Positions 16,932 to 25,213 of a stretch of 64,000 nucleotides of DNA are shown piece after piece. Under the pieces are notes generated by a model. That model was not told where the DNA came from, searched no databases, and worked only from the letters and a program-made list of their open reading frames with translations. Location of the stretch: positions 20,427 through 84,426 of the forward strand of contig VGHJ01000007.1 of the NCBI GenBank assembly GCA_016868295.1, given 5' to 3'. How positions within the stretch are numbered: position 1 is the first letter of the stretch; every line of letters begins with the position of its first letter. The position numbers and the translations under genes were made by a program. The DNA comes from Betaproteobacteria bacterium. GTDB lineage: Bacteria > Pseudomonadota > Gammaproteobacteria > Burkholderiales > Rhodocyclaceae.

Positions 16932-17870
16932 ATGATCAAGCAAACCCCGGCCGACTGGCTGCTGCTCGTCACCACCCTGCCGACGAAGAACGCCACGGCG
17001 CGCATGCGCCTGTGGCGCGCGCTCAAGGCGCACGGCTGCGCCACCCTGCGCGACGGCGCCTACCTGCTGCCGGACCAGGCGAAGACGGAGCACGCCCTGG
17101 CGCGGCTCGCAGCCGACACCGAGGCGGCCGGCGGCAGCGCCCACCTGCTGCGGCTGGCGAGCCGCGACGCCGCGCAGGAGGCCGCCTTCCGCAAGGGGTT
17201 CGACCGCAGCGCCGACTACCGCGCCCTGCTCGATGCCCTCGGCAGGATGCCGAAGCGCGAGGTGGCGGCGCTGAAGGCGCTGAAGAACCTGCGCCGCGAG
17301 TTCGAGGCCATCGCCGCGACGGATTATTTCCCGGGCGAAGCCCGGCGCCAGGCGGAAGCAACGCTGCGGGCGCGCGAAGCCGCCGCCGGCGGCGAGCCGG
17401 CCAGCATCGCCGGCCGGGTGCGCCGTCTCGCGGCGGCTGACTTTCAGGGGCGCAACTGGGCGACGCGCAAACACCCGTGGGTGGACCGCATGGCCTCGGC
17501 CTGGCTGATCCGCCGCTTCATCGACCGCAAGGCGAAGTTCCTCTGGCTCGACGACCCGAAGCGCTGCCCGAAGAAGGCGCTCGGCTTCGACTTCGACGGC
17601 GCGGCGTTCACCCACGTCGACGGCCGCGTGACGTTCGAGGTGCTGCTGGCGAGCTTCGGCCTCGAGGCCGACGCCGCCCTCGCCCGCATCGCCACCATCG
17701 TGCATTTTCTCGACGTCGGCGGCGTGCCGGTGGCCGAGGCGGCGGGCATCGAGGCGGTGCTGACGGGGCTCCGCGCCGTTTCATCCGACGACGACAAACT
17801 GCTGGCCGAGGCGAGCCGCGTCTTCGACGGCCTCTACAACAACTATCGACAGGAGAACCCCAATGAGTGA
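16932..17870 (+). CDS. chrB: Chromate resistance protein ChrB
   Basis: ChrB is a chromate-sensing/resistance protein found upstream of chrA. The 312-residue protein has the N-terminal domain (DWLLLVTTLPTKNATARMRLWRALK) and the C-terminal ChrB domain with ATRKHPWVDRMASAWLIRRFID and LGFDFDGAAFTHVDG. An AT-rich promoter region with several TTATT/ATAA tracts separates it from the repeat upstream. It overlaps chrA by 8 bases. One dispersed motif copy falls at the junction between the two domains and encodes RLAAADFQGR. Confidence 0.92.
   Translation: MIKQTPADWLLLVTTLPTKNATARMRLWRALKAHGCATLRDGAYLLPDQAKTEHALARLAADTEAAGGSAHLLRLASRDAAQEAAFRKGFDRSADYRALLDALGRMPKREVAALKALKNLRREFEAIAATDYFPGEARRQAEATLRAREAAAGGEPASIAGRVRRLAAADFQGRNWATRKHPWVDRMASAWLIRRFIDRKAKFLWLDDPKRCPKKALGFDFDGAAFTHVDGRVTFEVLLASFGLEADAALARIATIVHFLDVGGVPVAEAAGIEAVLTGLRAVSSDDDKLLAEASRVFDGLYNNYRQENPNE
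17421..17445 (-). repeat. Dispersed motif copy (inside chrB)
   Basis: AAAGTCAGCC-GCCGCGAG-ACGGCG, full match, at the boundary between the two ChrB domains. Confidence 0.7.
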
Positions 17871-19212
17871 CGACATTCCCGCCGCGCCGCCGCCCGCGCC
17901 CACGCTGGGCGAGGCCTTCAAGTACTGGCTCAAGCTCGGCTTCATCAGCTTCGGCGGCCCCGCCGGACAGATCGCCATGATGCACCAGGAGCTGGTCGAG
18001 CGCCGCCGCTGGATCTCCGAGCACCGCTACCTGCACGCGCTCAATTACTGCATGCTGCTGCCGGGGCCGGAAGCCATCCAGCTCGCCATCTACATCAGCT
18101 GGCTGATGCACGGTGTCAGGGGCGCGGTCATGGCCGGCGTGCTGTTCTTCCTGCCGGCCTTCGCGCTGCTGTCGCTGCTCGCCGGCATCTACCTCGCCTA
18201 CGGCGACGTGCCGCAGGTGGCCGGCGTCTTCTACGCCATCAAGCCGGCCGTGGTCGCCGTGGTGCTGTTCGCCGCCTGGCGCATCGGCTCGCGGGCGATC
18301 AAGAATGAAGTCCTGCTCGGCATCTGCGCGCTGGCCTTCGTCGGCATCTTCTTCTTCAAGATCGACTTTCCCTGGATCGTGCTGGCCGCCGGCATCCTCG
18401 GCGCATTGGGTAACGCAATGGGCGGCAAGCTCGCGAGCAAGTTCAAGGGCGGCGGCGGCCACGGCGCCTCGCACAAGCAGTACGGCCCGGCGCTGATCGA
18501 CGACGATACCCCGCCGCCGGCCCACGCCCGGTTCACCTGGACCCGGCTGGTCGTGACCACGCTGGCGTTCGTCACCCTCGGCGCGGCGCCGCTGCTGGCG
18601 CTGCGGGGCAGCGGCACGCTGCTCGACATGGGCGAATTCTTCACCGCCGCCGCCTTCCTCACGATCGGCGGCGCCTACGCCGTGCTGCCCTACGTCTACC
18701 AGGCGGCGGTCGAGCACTTCGGCTGGCTCACCGGCCCGCAGATGATGGACGGCCTGGCGCTGGGCGAAACCACGCCGGGGCCGCTGATCATGGTGGTGAC
18801 CTGGGTCGGCTACATCGGCGGCGTGACCAAGCAGGTGCTCGCCGATCCCGTCGCCGCCGGCCTCGCCGGCGCCAGCGTCGCCACCTTTTTCACTTTCCTG
18901 CCGAGCTTCTGGTTCATCATCGCCGGCGCCCCCGTGGTGGAAGCCACGCGCGGCGAGCTCAAGTTCACCGCGCCGCTCACCGCCATCTCCGCCGCCGTGG
19001 TCGGCGTGATCGTCAACCTCGCCGTCTTCTTCGCCTGGCACACCTTCTGGCCGCAGGCCAGCGAGGCCGCGCCCTTCGCCGGGCCGTTCGACTGGCTGTC
19101 GGTCGTCGTCGCCGTCGCCGCCTTCCTCGCCCTGTGGAAGTACAAGGTCGACATCATGAAAGTCATCGGCGCCTGCGCGCTGCTCGGCCTGGCGCTGTCC
19201 TTCGTGAGGTAG
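17863..19212 (+). CDS. chrA: Chromate transporter ChrA
   Basis: A 449-residue chromate efflux permease of the CHR family, long two-domain form. Each half begins with a conserved motif: FISFGGPAGQIAMMHQE with LPGPEAIQLAIY in the N-half, and FLTIGGAYAVLPYVYQ with GLALGETTPGPLIMV in the C-half. About ten to twelve hydrophobic segments are visible. It exports chromate from the cytoplasm. It is the second gene of chrBA and overlaps chrB. Confidence 0.94.
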   Translation: MSDDIPAAPPPAPTLGEAFKYWLKLGFISFGGPAGQIAMMHQELVERRRWISEHRYLHALNYCMLLPGPEAIQLAIYISWLMHGVRGAVMAGVLFFLPAFALLSLLAGIYLAYGDVPQVAGVFYAIKPAVVAVVLFAAWRIGSRAIKNEVLLGICALAFVGIFFFKIDFPWIVLAAGILGALGNAMGGKLASKFKGGGGHGASHKQYGPALIDDDTPPPAHARFTWTRLVVTTLAFVTLGAAPLLALRGSGTLLDMGEFFTAAAFLTIGGAYAVLPYVYQAAVEHFGWLTGPQMMDGLALGETTPGPLIMVVTWVGYIGGVTKQVLADPVAAGLAGASVATFFTFLPSFWFIIAGAPVVEATRGELKFTAPLTAISAAVVGVIVNLAVFFAWHTFWPQASEAAPFAGPFDWLSVVVAVAAFLALWKYKVDIMKVIGACALLGLALSFVR

Positions 19213-19281
19213 GCAGGGATGAAACGGGTCGCCCGCGAGCGCCCGAAGATCGGCCGCATCGCCTGACGGCGAAATTGACGC

Positions 19282-19327
19282 CGATCATGATGTTCATTAT
19301 GATGATCAATGGTTCATTATATTGAAC
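19282..19327. promoter_or_regulatory. Putative XRE operator with repeated GTTCA half-sites
   Basis: A near palindrome GTTCA-TTATAT-TGAAC (19312-19327) and a further GTTCATTAT half-site exactly 30 bases upstream (19282) surround the annotated ATG of the XRE gene. This layout suits autoregulation by an HTH antitoxin. Confidence 0.5.
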
Positions 19328-19848
19328 ATGATAATCCCGTGATCGCCGACCTGTCATCGCTCGTTCGCGCGCGCCGGCGCGAGCTGAACCTCAGCCAGCA
19401 GCAGCTGGCCAGGGCGGCGACCGTCTCCAGGACCACGCTTTCGCACGTCGAACGGGGCAAGGCGCCGCACGTGCAGATGGACGTGCTCGATCGCATCCTG
19501 CGCGCCCTCGGCCTGGCGCCGCGGCTGGCCGCCGGCGCGGCGCCCGACGCGGCCCGGCTGGCGGCGCGCATGGCGCACCAGGCGCGCCTGCATGCGCAGC
19601 GCGAGCGGCATTTGCGCCTGGCGGTGGCGCTGGCCGCCGACCCGAGGGCGGCACGCGGCAAGATCGAGCGTGCGCAAAGCGTCGTCGAACTGTGGCGCAG
19701 GAACCGCAGCTGCAGCCCGCAATACGTCAGGCGCTGGACGGCATTGCTGGCGCTGCCGCCGGCGCGGCTGGCGCAGCGCATGGCCAGCCTGGCCGATTGG
19801 GAAGACGCGCTGTTCCAGAACACGCCCTGGTCCTGGGCATGGAACTGA
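19309..19848 (+). CDS. XRE-family HTH regulator/antitoxin
   Basis: A 179-residue protein with an N-terminal Cro/CI-type helix-turn-helix (RARRRELNLSQQQLARAATVSRTTLSHVERGK). A helical Arg/Ala-rich C-terminal domain follows, ending in WEDALFQNTPWSWAWN. The annotated ATG lies inside a palindromic AT-rich operator, so translation may really begin at the in-frame GTG at 19339 (VIADLSSL). This layout (HTH protein then an overlapping reading frame) is typical of antitoxin genes whose partner is a nucleotidyltransferase-like toxin. Here the partner is only a remnant. Confidence 0.75.
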   Translation: MVHYIEHDNPVIADLSSLVRARRRELNLSQQQLARAATVSRTTLSHVERGKAPHVQMDVLDRILRALGLAPRLAAGAAPDAARLAARMAHQARLHAQRERHLRLAVALAADPRAARGKIERAQSVVELWRRNRSCSPQYVRRWTALLALPPARLAQRMASLADWEDALFQNTPWSWAWN

Positions 19849-20103
19849 ATGAGGCTAACCCCGTTTCAGTACCGATCAGAAGTAGAAATTTCCAGCCGCT
19901 TGCCGGCGGCATCGTCGCCGGCTTTCTCGACCCGAACGACGCGGCGGTCTCGAAATACGCCCGCGGCGAACCGCGCGACCGGGAATGGATCCGCGCCGGT
20001 CATCGAGAGCCACTTCCGGGATACGGTATTTCTCGACGATGCCGAACGCCTGCGGGCGCACCGGCTGCTGGCGGAGGATCAGGCCTGGCTGGCCCGTGCC
20101 TGA
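19839..20103 (+). pseudogene. Broken toxin-like partner gene (DUF6036-type remnant)
   Basis: An ATG overlapping the XRE stop opens a frame reading GFLDPNDAAVSKYARGEPRDREWIRAG. Near 19994-20000 the similarity continues in another frame as SHFRDTVFLDDAERLRAHRLLAEDQAWLARA. The first block resembles the DLAVSKLxAGREKDxEF segment of DUF6036/nucleotidyltransferase-like proteins that pair with HTH antitoxins. The N-terminal part is missing and a frameshift separates the blocks, so it is not functional as read. Confidence 0.55.
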
Positions 20104-20116
20104 ACATCCCTTAGGT

Positions 20117-20141
20117 AACAGTCGGTCCCGCCAACACGGCG
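20117..20141 (+). repeat. Dispersed motif copy, diverged (next to terminator)
   Basis: ACAGTCGGTC-CCGCCAAC-ACGGCG: core with two mismatches, perfect tail and spacing. It touches the T-tract of the adjacent minus-strand terminator. Confidence 0.5.
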
Positions 20142-20167
20142 AAAAAAAGCCCCGCCATGCGGCGGGG
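20142..20167 (-). terminator. Rho-independent terminator of the cytochrome b operon
   Basis: On the minus strand a 7-bp stem CCCCGCC/GGCGGGG with a 4-base loop is followed by C and seven T. It lies 25 bases beyond the stop of the cytochrome b gene. Confidence 0.9.
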
Positions 20168-20192
20168 TCTGATCGTTGCGGGACGGCGAAGC

Positions 20193-20789
20193 CTAGTCGA
20201 CCTCTTCCCAGCCGGTGATCATCGCCTTGAGGTGCGCGGTCGGCGTGTGGCCGGCGGTCGCCAGGTAGATGTGGGCGATGAAGAAAATGAGCATGAGGAA
20301 GGCGCCGATGGTATGGCCGGTGGCGACGAGGCCGAGGTCGAGGCCGCCCAGGCCCCAGGCGGCCCACCGGTCGTAGAAGAGGTAGAGCCAGCCGGTGATC
20401 CAGATCAGCGGGCTGATGAAGAGCAGCACGCCGAGGTAGGCCAGGCGCTGCAGCGGGTTGTGCTTCCGGAGCGTAGTCTGGCGGAACGGGTGCGGCGCGT
20501 GCGTGAAGATGCCCGAGAGGTAGTACTTCAGCATCGCCACCACCTTCTCCGTGGTCGGGATGTACTGCTTCCACTCACCCGTGGTGAGGTGCCAGAAGAT
20601 GGCGAAAACCCACAGGCCGACCAGCGTCCAGGCGGCGAGGGTGTGGAAACCCACCGCCTGCTCGAAGCCGAAGACGCGATAGGCGCCGTGGATCTCGAAG
20701 CCGGTGAGCAGGAGGAACATGATCAGCGCGGCCTGCGACCAGTGCCAGAAGCGCTCGAATCTCTTGAAGATGTAGATGCGTTCAGCCAT
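20193..20789 (-). CDS. Cytochrome b561-type membrane subunit
   Basis: A 198-residue di-heme cytochrome b of the b561/thiosulfate-reductase-subunit type. Likely heme ligands are the His residues in RFWHWSQ, FHTLAAW, FWHLTTGEW and GHTIGAF/AHIYLAT. Four hydrophobic spans are visible. The start ATG at 20789 has a gaggagaacg ribosome binding site; the longer ORF runs into the octaheme gene. It lies 11 bases downstream of the octaheme cytochrome gene, so it probably anchors that protein and exchanges electrons with the quinone pool. Confidence 0.88.
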   Translation of the reverse strand: MAERIYIFKRFERFWHWSQAALIMFLLLTGFEIHGAYRVFGFEQAVGFHTLAAWTLVGLWVFAIFWHLTTGEWKQYIPTTEKVVAMLKYYLSGIFTHAPHPFRQTTLRKHNPLQRLAYLGVLLFISPLIWITGWLYLFYDRWAAWGLGGLDLGLVATGHTIGAFLMLIFFIAHIYLATAGHTPTAHLKAMITGWEEVD

Positions 20790-20800
20790 TTTCGTTCTCC

Positions 20801-22417
20801 TCAGCCTTTGCGGGCGGCGACGATGCGCACGATGCCATGGCCGATCACGCCGAGCAGGGTGAGCAACGCCATGATCCAGCCGGCCTTGTCGACCAGCGGA
20901 TGGGCGTCGCGGCCGGGCAGGTAGACGCCCTCGATGCCTTCCAGGCGGCCATTCTTCATGTGGCACTCGGCGCAGCCGACGGCCTTGTCCTTCGGCGCCA
21001 CCATGTGGGTGGTCGGCCAGTACATCTCGGTCTCGACGAAGTCGACCTTGCCGGAGAAGGGCGCGCCGGAGGTGCGCATGCCGGTCTCGATGGCCTTTTC
21101 CCAGTTCAGGTTCTTCCAGAAGCCGGTGTCGTCGTTGCCGGCCGTGTGCGGCGTCACCAGCGTGTTGTGCACCGGATCGTAGGGCTGCTTGCCGCGCATG
21201 ATCTTCATCGGCCAGATGAGCGACTTGCCGTCGGTCGGGCTGCCGCCGATGCGGTTGATCTGCGTCGGCCCACCGTTACCCTGGCCCTTCACGATCTTGT
21301 CGCCGAGCAGCGTGTAGGTGATCTCGCCGTTGAACCAGCGGTATTCCGGCTTGACGTTCTCGCCGATCACGAAGTCGCCCTTGTGCGAGGCGTAGATGTC
21401 GTGGCCCTTCTTGTCCTTGACGGTGAACTGCTTGCCGTCCTTCAGCTTGCCGGCGGTGGACCAGTCCCACACCATCTTGGTCGGCACGCCGCCGCGCGCG
21501 AAGGTCGGGATGTGGCAGGTCTGGCAGGCCACCTTGTTGGCGTGGTGGTTGAGGCGGGCCGATTCCTTCGCCTCCTTGTGCGGCGCGTTGCCGTGGCAGG
21601 CGACGCAGGTGGCCGGATTGCGCTTCTTCTCGTCCTTGCCGCGGATGTGCGCGCCGCCCTTGTCGAGCGCCGTCGGCGTGTAGCGGCTGCCCGGCACGTC
21701 GTGGCTGGAGGCCTTGTGGCAGGTGCCGCAGGTGAAGTCGAGTCCCTCGGCATCCATGTGCACGTCCACGTCCGCCGTCGGCGCCGCCAGCGAGGTGTCC
21801 ATGTCGCCGTGCTTGACGCCGTCGCCGCCGCCGCCGCGGAAGTGGCAGGCGCCGCAGGTGTCGCGGCTGGTCTTGCCGATCTTCTGCGCGACCTTGGCGA
21901 GGTCGACCGGCTTGATCATCTTGCCCGAGCCGGGCGGCAGCTCGATCGGCGCGCCCACCACCGGGTTGCCGGCGAGGCCGGGCGGCTTCTGGTAGAGGCC
22001 GGTCGTGTCGTGGCAGACCAGGCAGTCGACGTTCTCTTCCCTGGCGAAGTCGAAGCTGGCGTCCTTCCAGCCGTAGCCGACGTGGCAGGCGGTGCAGGCA
22101 GCGTAGTTCGAGGGGATCGAGATGCAGAAGTTGTTGAGCACGTTCTTCTTGCCGAGCCGCTGCTTGTTCTCGGGATTCATGAACTCCCAGGTCCAGTGCT
22201 TGGTGCGATGCACCTGACGGGCGGCTTCGGTGTGGCAGGAGAGACAGGCCTTGGTGACCTCGGGACCGGACTTGAACGGGCCGTTCAGTTCCTTGAACTT
22301 GGTGTGGTCGGCCGTGGTGTTCAGCTTGACCGGCGGCGGGTCGCTGGCCAAGGCGGAGGCGGATGCGAACAGCGCGAGCCAGCCGGCCATCGCAACGCCA
22401 ATCGAAGTACGTAACAT
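20801..22417 (-). CDS. Octaheme c-type cytochrome (tetrathionate reductase family)
   Basis: A secreted multiheme cytochrome with eight CxxCH sites in order: CLSCH, CTACH, CLVCH, CGACH, CGTCH, CVACH, CQTCH and CAECH. This matches the octaheme tetrathionate-reductase-like (OTR) family, which reduces tetrathionate, nitrite or hydroxylamine in vitro. A signal peptide (MAGWLALFASASALA) is present, and a C-terminal hydrophobic helix (WIMALLTLLGVIGHGIVRIV) may anchor it in the membrane. I prefer the ATG at 22417, placed 7 bases after AGGGAG; an ATG two codons upstream is also possible. It forms an operon with the cytochrome b gene. The physiological substrate and direction are unknown; the sulfur genes nearby favour a sulfur oxyanion. 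Confidence 0.85.
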   Translation of the reverse strand: MLRTSIGVAMAGWLALFASASALASDPPPVKLNTTADHTKFKELNGPFKSGPEVTKACLSCHTEAARQVHRTKHWTWEFMNPENKQRLGKKNVLNNFCISIPSNYAACTACHVGYGWKDASFDFAREENVDCLVCHDTTGLYQKPPGLAGNPVVGAPIELPPGSGKMIKPVDLAKVAQKIGKTSRDTCGACHFRGGGGDGVKHGDMDTSLAAPTADVDVHMDAEGLDFTCGTCHKASSHDVPGSRYTPTALDKGGAHIRGKDEKKRNPATCVACHGNAPHKEAKESARLNHHANKVACQTCHIPTFARGGVPTKMVWDWSTAGKLKDGKQFTVKDKKGHDIYASHKGDFVIGENVKPEYRWFNGEITYTLLGDKIVKGQGNGGPTQINRIGGSPTDGKSLIWPMKIMRGKQPYDPVHNTLVTPHTAGNDDTGFWKNLNWEKAIETGMRTSGAPFSGKVDFVETEMYWPTTHMVAPKDKAVGCAECHMKNGRLEGIEGVYLPGRDAHPLVDKAGWIMALLTLLGVIGHGIVRIVAARKG

Positions 22418-22628
22418 GATCATTCTCCCTGGCGATAGGTGGAGAGGAGTCTAGGCGTTTGTAAATCGATCCGTGTTGACCCTTCTCAATGAAAGAATAG
22501 AATATTTGTAGATAATTAAGTAACGATATTGTGATTAATTTTGTGCATCGCCGAATGCATCGCATTGATCCACGCCGCATGACGCCGATGCTATGTTTCG
22601 ATCAAATCTCTTTTGGAAAGGGAGCATC
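22418..22628. promoter_or_regulatory. AT-rich divergent promoter region
   Basis: About 210 bases between the divergent octaheme and monoheme cytochrome genes. The middle (22485-22545) is notably AT-rich for this genome (e.g. agaatatttgtagataatta) and must hold both promoters. I see no convincing FNR or other named box. Confidence 0.5.
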
Positions 22629-23015
22629 ATGAAACTCAAGACCGCATTGCCGCTGCTGGCCGCCACCGCGCTGTTCGCCTCCGCCGCCCAAGCCTACGAT
22701 GCCGACTGGAAACGCGGCCGCGTCTACTACCGCAGCGTGTGCACCTCCTGCCACGTCGCCTCGCCCGTCGGCCAGATCAATCCGAGCAGCAGGACCAAGG
22801 CCGAATGGGCGGCCTACATGCAGGCCGACAAGCACGGCAAGGGCAAGGAGACCGTCAGGCAATACGTCAGCAAGCAGTACCGCGCCAGCATCAAGTCGGG
22901 CAACAAGGCCGCCGAGAAATTCGCCGACGTGCCCGACCAGGAGCTGTTCGAGGACGTCAAGGTCTTCCTCATGCGCGGCGCCAAGGACGGCGAGAGCCCG
23001 GCCAGCTGCAGCTGA
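22629..23015 (+). CDS. Periplasmic monoheme cytochrome c
   Basis: A 128-residue protein with a clear signal peptide (KTALPLLAATALFASAAQA) and one heme site, CTSCH, in the first third. The remainder is Lys-rich and helical, and the C-terminus reads GESPASCS. The start at 22629 follows gggagcatc; the longer ORF start lacks support. It is divergent from the octaheme/cytochrome b operon and upstream of a YeeE/YedE transporter, so it may carry electrons for sulfur-compound turnover. Confidence 0.85.
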   Translation: MKLKTALPLLAATALFASAAQAYDADWKRGRVYYRSVCTSCHVASPVGQINPSSRTKAEWAAYMQADKHGKGKETVRQYVSKQYRASIKSGNKAAEKFADVPDQELFEDVKVFLMRGAKDGESPASCS

Positions 23016-23080
23016 TCGCCCGCGCGGCCCGCCAGGGCGGCGCAGTCAACAACATGGAGCCGCGTGAGCGGCGAACGACC

Positions 23081-23119
23081 GTCACCCCCTTCCCCGGAAG
23101 GGGGACGGGGGGAAGGGGA
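23081..23119. repeat. TCACCCCCTTCCCCGG-type palindromic repeat
   Basis: A TCACCCCCTTCCCCGG-AAGGGGGACGGGGG inverted repeat stands just upstream of the YeeE/YedE gene, whose ribosome binding site (ggaagggg) it supplies. A close relative is inserted in the RND pump gene near 61.4 kb. Confidence 0.75.
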
Positions 23120-23123
23120 TCCA

Positions 23124-24362
23124 ATGAGTGAAGGAAGCGGCTGGCTGGCCGGCTTCAAGGCCGACTACGACAGGCTCTTCGTCGAGGAATGGTCGCCCTA
23201 CGTCGGCGCCATCCTGCTGATGCTGGTGATCGTCGCCCTGATGATCAACGGCCTGTTCTGGGGCGTCTTCGGCGGCGTGCGCCACTGGGGCGATGCCTTC
23301 AACCACCTGATCGGCCTCGCCCCGCTCATCGGCGTGCCCAAGGTGGAGGAAGGCTTCCTCACCCACCGCATGTCGCTGATGAACATCATGCTGCTGCTGG
23401 GCGCCTTCAGCGCGGCGCTGATGTCGCGGCAGTTCCTCGTCAACCGCCCGCCGAAGCTCGAACTCGTCTGGGCCGCGCTGGGCGGCACGCTGATGGGCAT
23501 CGGCGCCTCGCTCGCCGGCGGTTGCACCACCGGCGGCTTCTTCAACCCGGTGCTGCATTCCTCGCCGGCCGGCTGGATGATGTGGGCGGGGCTGCTCGCC
23601 GGCGCCGTGATCGGCCTCAAGCTGCTGCTGTGGACGCTCGACCACATCGAGTGGGGCACGCAGGCGCCGCCGACGCTGGAGACGCCGCCCGCCCTGCTCA
23701 AGGCCTATCCCTTCATCGGCCTGGCCATCGTCGTCGGCGTGCTCGTGTGGACCGCCGGCTGGTACGGCTCGCCCGACACGGTGCTGGTCTCGCGCGCCGT
23801 CATCGTGCTGCTCGGCTTCTGCATCGGCTTCGTCATGCACCGCTCGCGCCTGTGCTTCGCGCGCGCCTTCCGCGAGCCGTTCATGACCGCCGAGGGCGAC
23901 ATGACCAAGGCGCTGATCCTGGCGCTGGCCATCGGCATCCCCGTCGCCGCCTTCCTCTTCCAGAAAAAGGTGATCGATCCCTACATCGCCATCCCGCCGA
24001 CCTTCTGGATCGGCTCGCTTCTCGGCGGCCTCGTCTTCGGCATCGGCATGGTGTTTGCCGGCGGCTGCGCCTCCGGCTCGCTCTGGCGCATGGGCGAGGG
24101 CCACGTCAAGCTGTGGGTGGCGATGTTCTTCTTCGCCTGGATGGGCTCGACCGCCAGCGCCCTGCTGAAGAAGGCCGGCCTCACTTCCATCGACGAGGAG
24201 AACGTCGAGACCTTCGAGATCACCGCCGTCGGCTACCAGGCCTACTGGCCGGACCTGCTGCCCGGCTGGGGCTGGACGCTGCTCGTCGGCGGCGCGCTGC
24301 TGGCCCTCTGGTACGCCTTCGTGCGCTACAACGAATCGACCGAGAAATTCACCGTGCTTTGA
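23124..24362 (+). CDS. YeeE/YedE family transporter (thiosulfate/sulfur import type)
   Basis: A 412-residue polytopic membrane protein of the YeeE/YedE (TsuA-like) family, which imports thiosulfate or other sulfur donors. Two GASLAGGCTTGGF and VFAGGCASGSLWRMGEGH blocks carry the conserved cysteines expected to relay thiosulfate through the pore. The start at 23124 (MSEGSGWLAG) is chosen because the upstream codons of the ORF come from a repeat. Two rhodanese-domain genes follow closely, which supports a role in sulfane-sulfur uptake and handling. Confidence 0.88.
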   Translation: MSEGSGWLAGFKADYDRLFVEEWSPYVGAILLMLVIVALMINGLFWGVFGGVRHWGDAFNHLIGLAPLIGVPKVEEGFLTHRMSLMNIMLLLGAFSAALMSRQFLVNRPPKLELVWAALGGTLMGIGASLAGGCTTGGFFNPVLHSSPAGWMMWAGLLAGAVIGLKLLLWTLDHIEWGTQAPPTLETPPALLKAYPFIGLAIVVGVLVWTAGWYGSPDTVLVSRAVIVLLGFCIGFVMHRSRLCFARAFREPFMTAEGDMTKALILALAIGIPVAAFLFQKKVIDPYIAIPPTFWIGSLLGGLVFGIGMVFAGGCASGSLWRMGEGHVKLWVAMFFFAWMGSTASALLKKAGLTSIDEENVETFEITAVGYQAYWPDLLPGWGWTLLVGGALLALWYAFVRYNESTEKFTVL

Positions 24363-24384
24363 CAACCACTACGAGGAGACCACC

Positions 24385-25158
24385 ATGATCAGCAAGCTCA
24401 AGCTGTTTGCCCTCGCCACTGCCGTCGCACTGGCCGCCGGCTGCGCCCAGTCGCCGTCGACACCGGCCGGCGCCCAGTCCGCCGAATCGGCGGAGGGCCT
24501 GGTCCGCTACAGGAACGTCGTCGATTACGCCTACGTGAAGAAGCACGCCGCGCTGCCGCGCGACGAAAAGGCCGCACTCGTCGTCGACTCGCGTCCCGCC
24601 GCGCGCCGCTACGACATCGGCCACATCTCTGGCGCCATCAACATACCCGACACGAACTTCGACAAGCTGGCGCCCAGCATGCTGCCCGCCGACAAGAAGG
24701 CCGAGATCATCTTCTACTGCCAGGGGCCGACCTGCGACCTGTCGGCGAAATCGGCGCTGAAGGCCGAGAAGCTCGGCTACACCAACATCAAGGTCTATGA
24801 GGGCGGCATCCCCGACTGGGAGGCCAAGGGCGAACCCCTGTCCGTCAGCACGGCCTTCATGCAGAAGATCATCGCCGAGAAGGCCGACATCGTGCTGATC
24901 GACTCGCGGCCCGCCCGCCGCGTCCAGAACGAGGGCACCATCCCCGGCGCCATCAACATTTCCGACAGCAGCTTCGACAAGGAAGTCGGCAAGCTGCCGC
25001 AGGACAAGCAGAAGGAGATCATCTTCTTCTGCCAGGGCTTCGCCTGCGATCTGTCCGACAAGTCGGCGAAGAAGGCGATGGCCCTCGGCTACAAGAAGGT
25101 CCGCACCTATGCCGCCGGCCATCCGGCCTGGAAGGCCGCCGCCGAAGGCAAGAAATAA
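24385..25158 (+). CDS. Lipoprotein with two rhodanese domains
   Basis: A 257-residue exported protein with a lipobox (LAAGC at residue 20) and two tandem rhodanese-like domains (about 40-150 and 155-255). The predicted active-site loops read YCQGPTCDLS and FCQGFACDLS, each with two cysteines in a noncanonical loop. Each domain carries the VDSRPAARR/IDSRPARR motif. It probably transfers sulfane sulfur at the outer face of the membrane next to the YeeE/YedE transporter 22 bases upstream. Confidence 0.88.
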   Translation: MISKLKLFALATAVALAAGCAQSPSTPAGAQSAESAEGLVRYRNVVDYAYVKKHAALPRDEKAALVVDSRPAARRYDIGHISGAINIPDTNFDKLAPSMLPADKKAEIIFYCQGPTCDLSAKSALKAEKLGYTNIKVYEGGIPDWEAKGEPLSVSTAFMQKIIAEKADIVLIDSRPARRVQNEGTIPGAINISDSSFDKEVGKLPQDKQKEIIFFCQGFACDLSDKSAKKAMALGYKKVRTYAAGHPAWKAAAEGKK

Positions 25159-25166
25159 ACCGCACT

Positions 25167-25193
25167 CGGGAATGGCGGCCTACGCCATTCCCG
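25167..25193 (+). other. Perfect hairpin between rhodanese genes
   Basis: A 10-bp stem CGGGAATGGC/GCCATTCCCG with a 7-base loop. No T-run follows, so it is more likely an mRNA processing or stability element than a terminator. Confidence 0.6.
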
Positions 25194-25213
25194 AAACCTA
25201 TGGAGATCGGAAC

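Noticed and set aside
23064-23123. Upstream start of the YeeE/YedE protein (MSGERPSPPSPEGGRGEGDP)
   Set aside because: Translated from a palindromic repeat; the ATG at 23124 has a ribosome binding site and fits the family.
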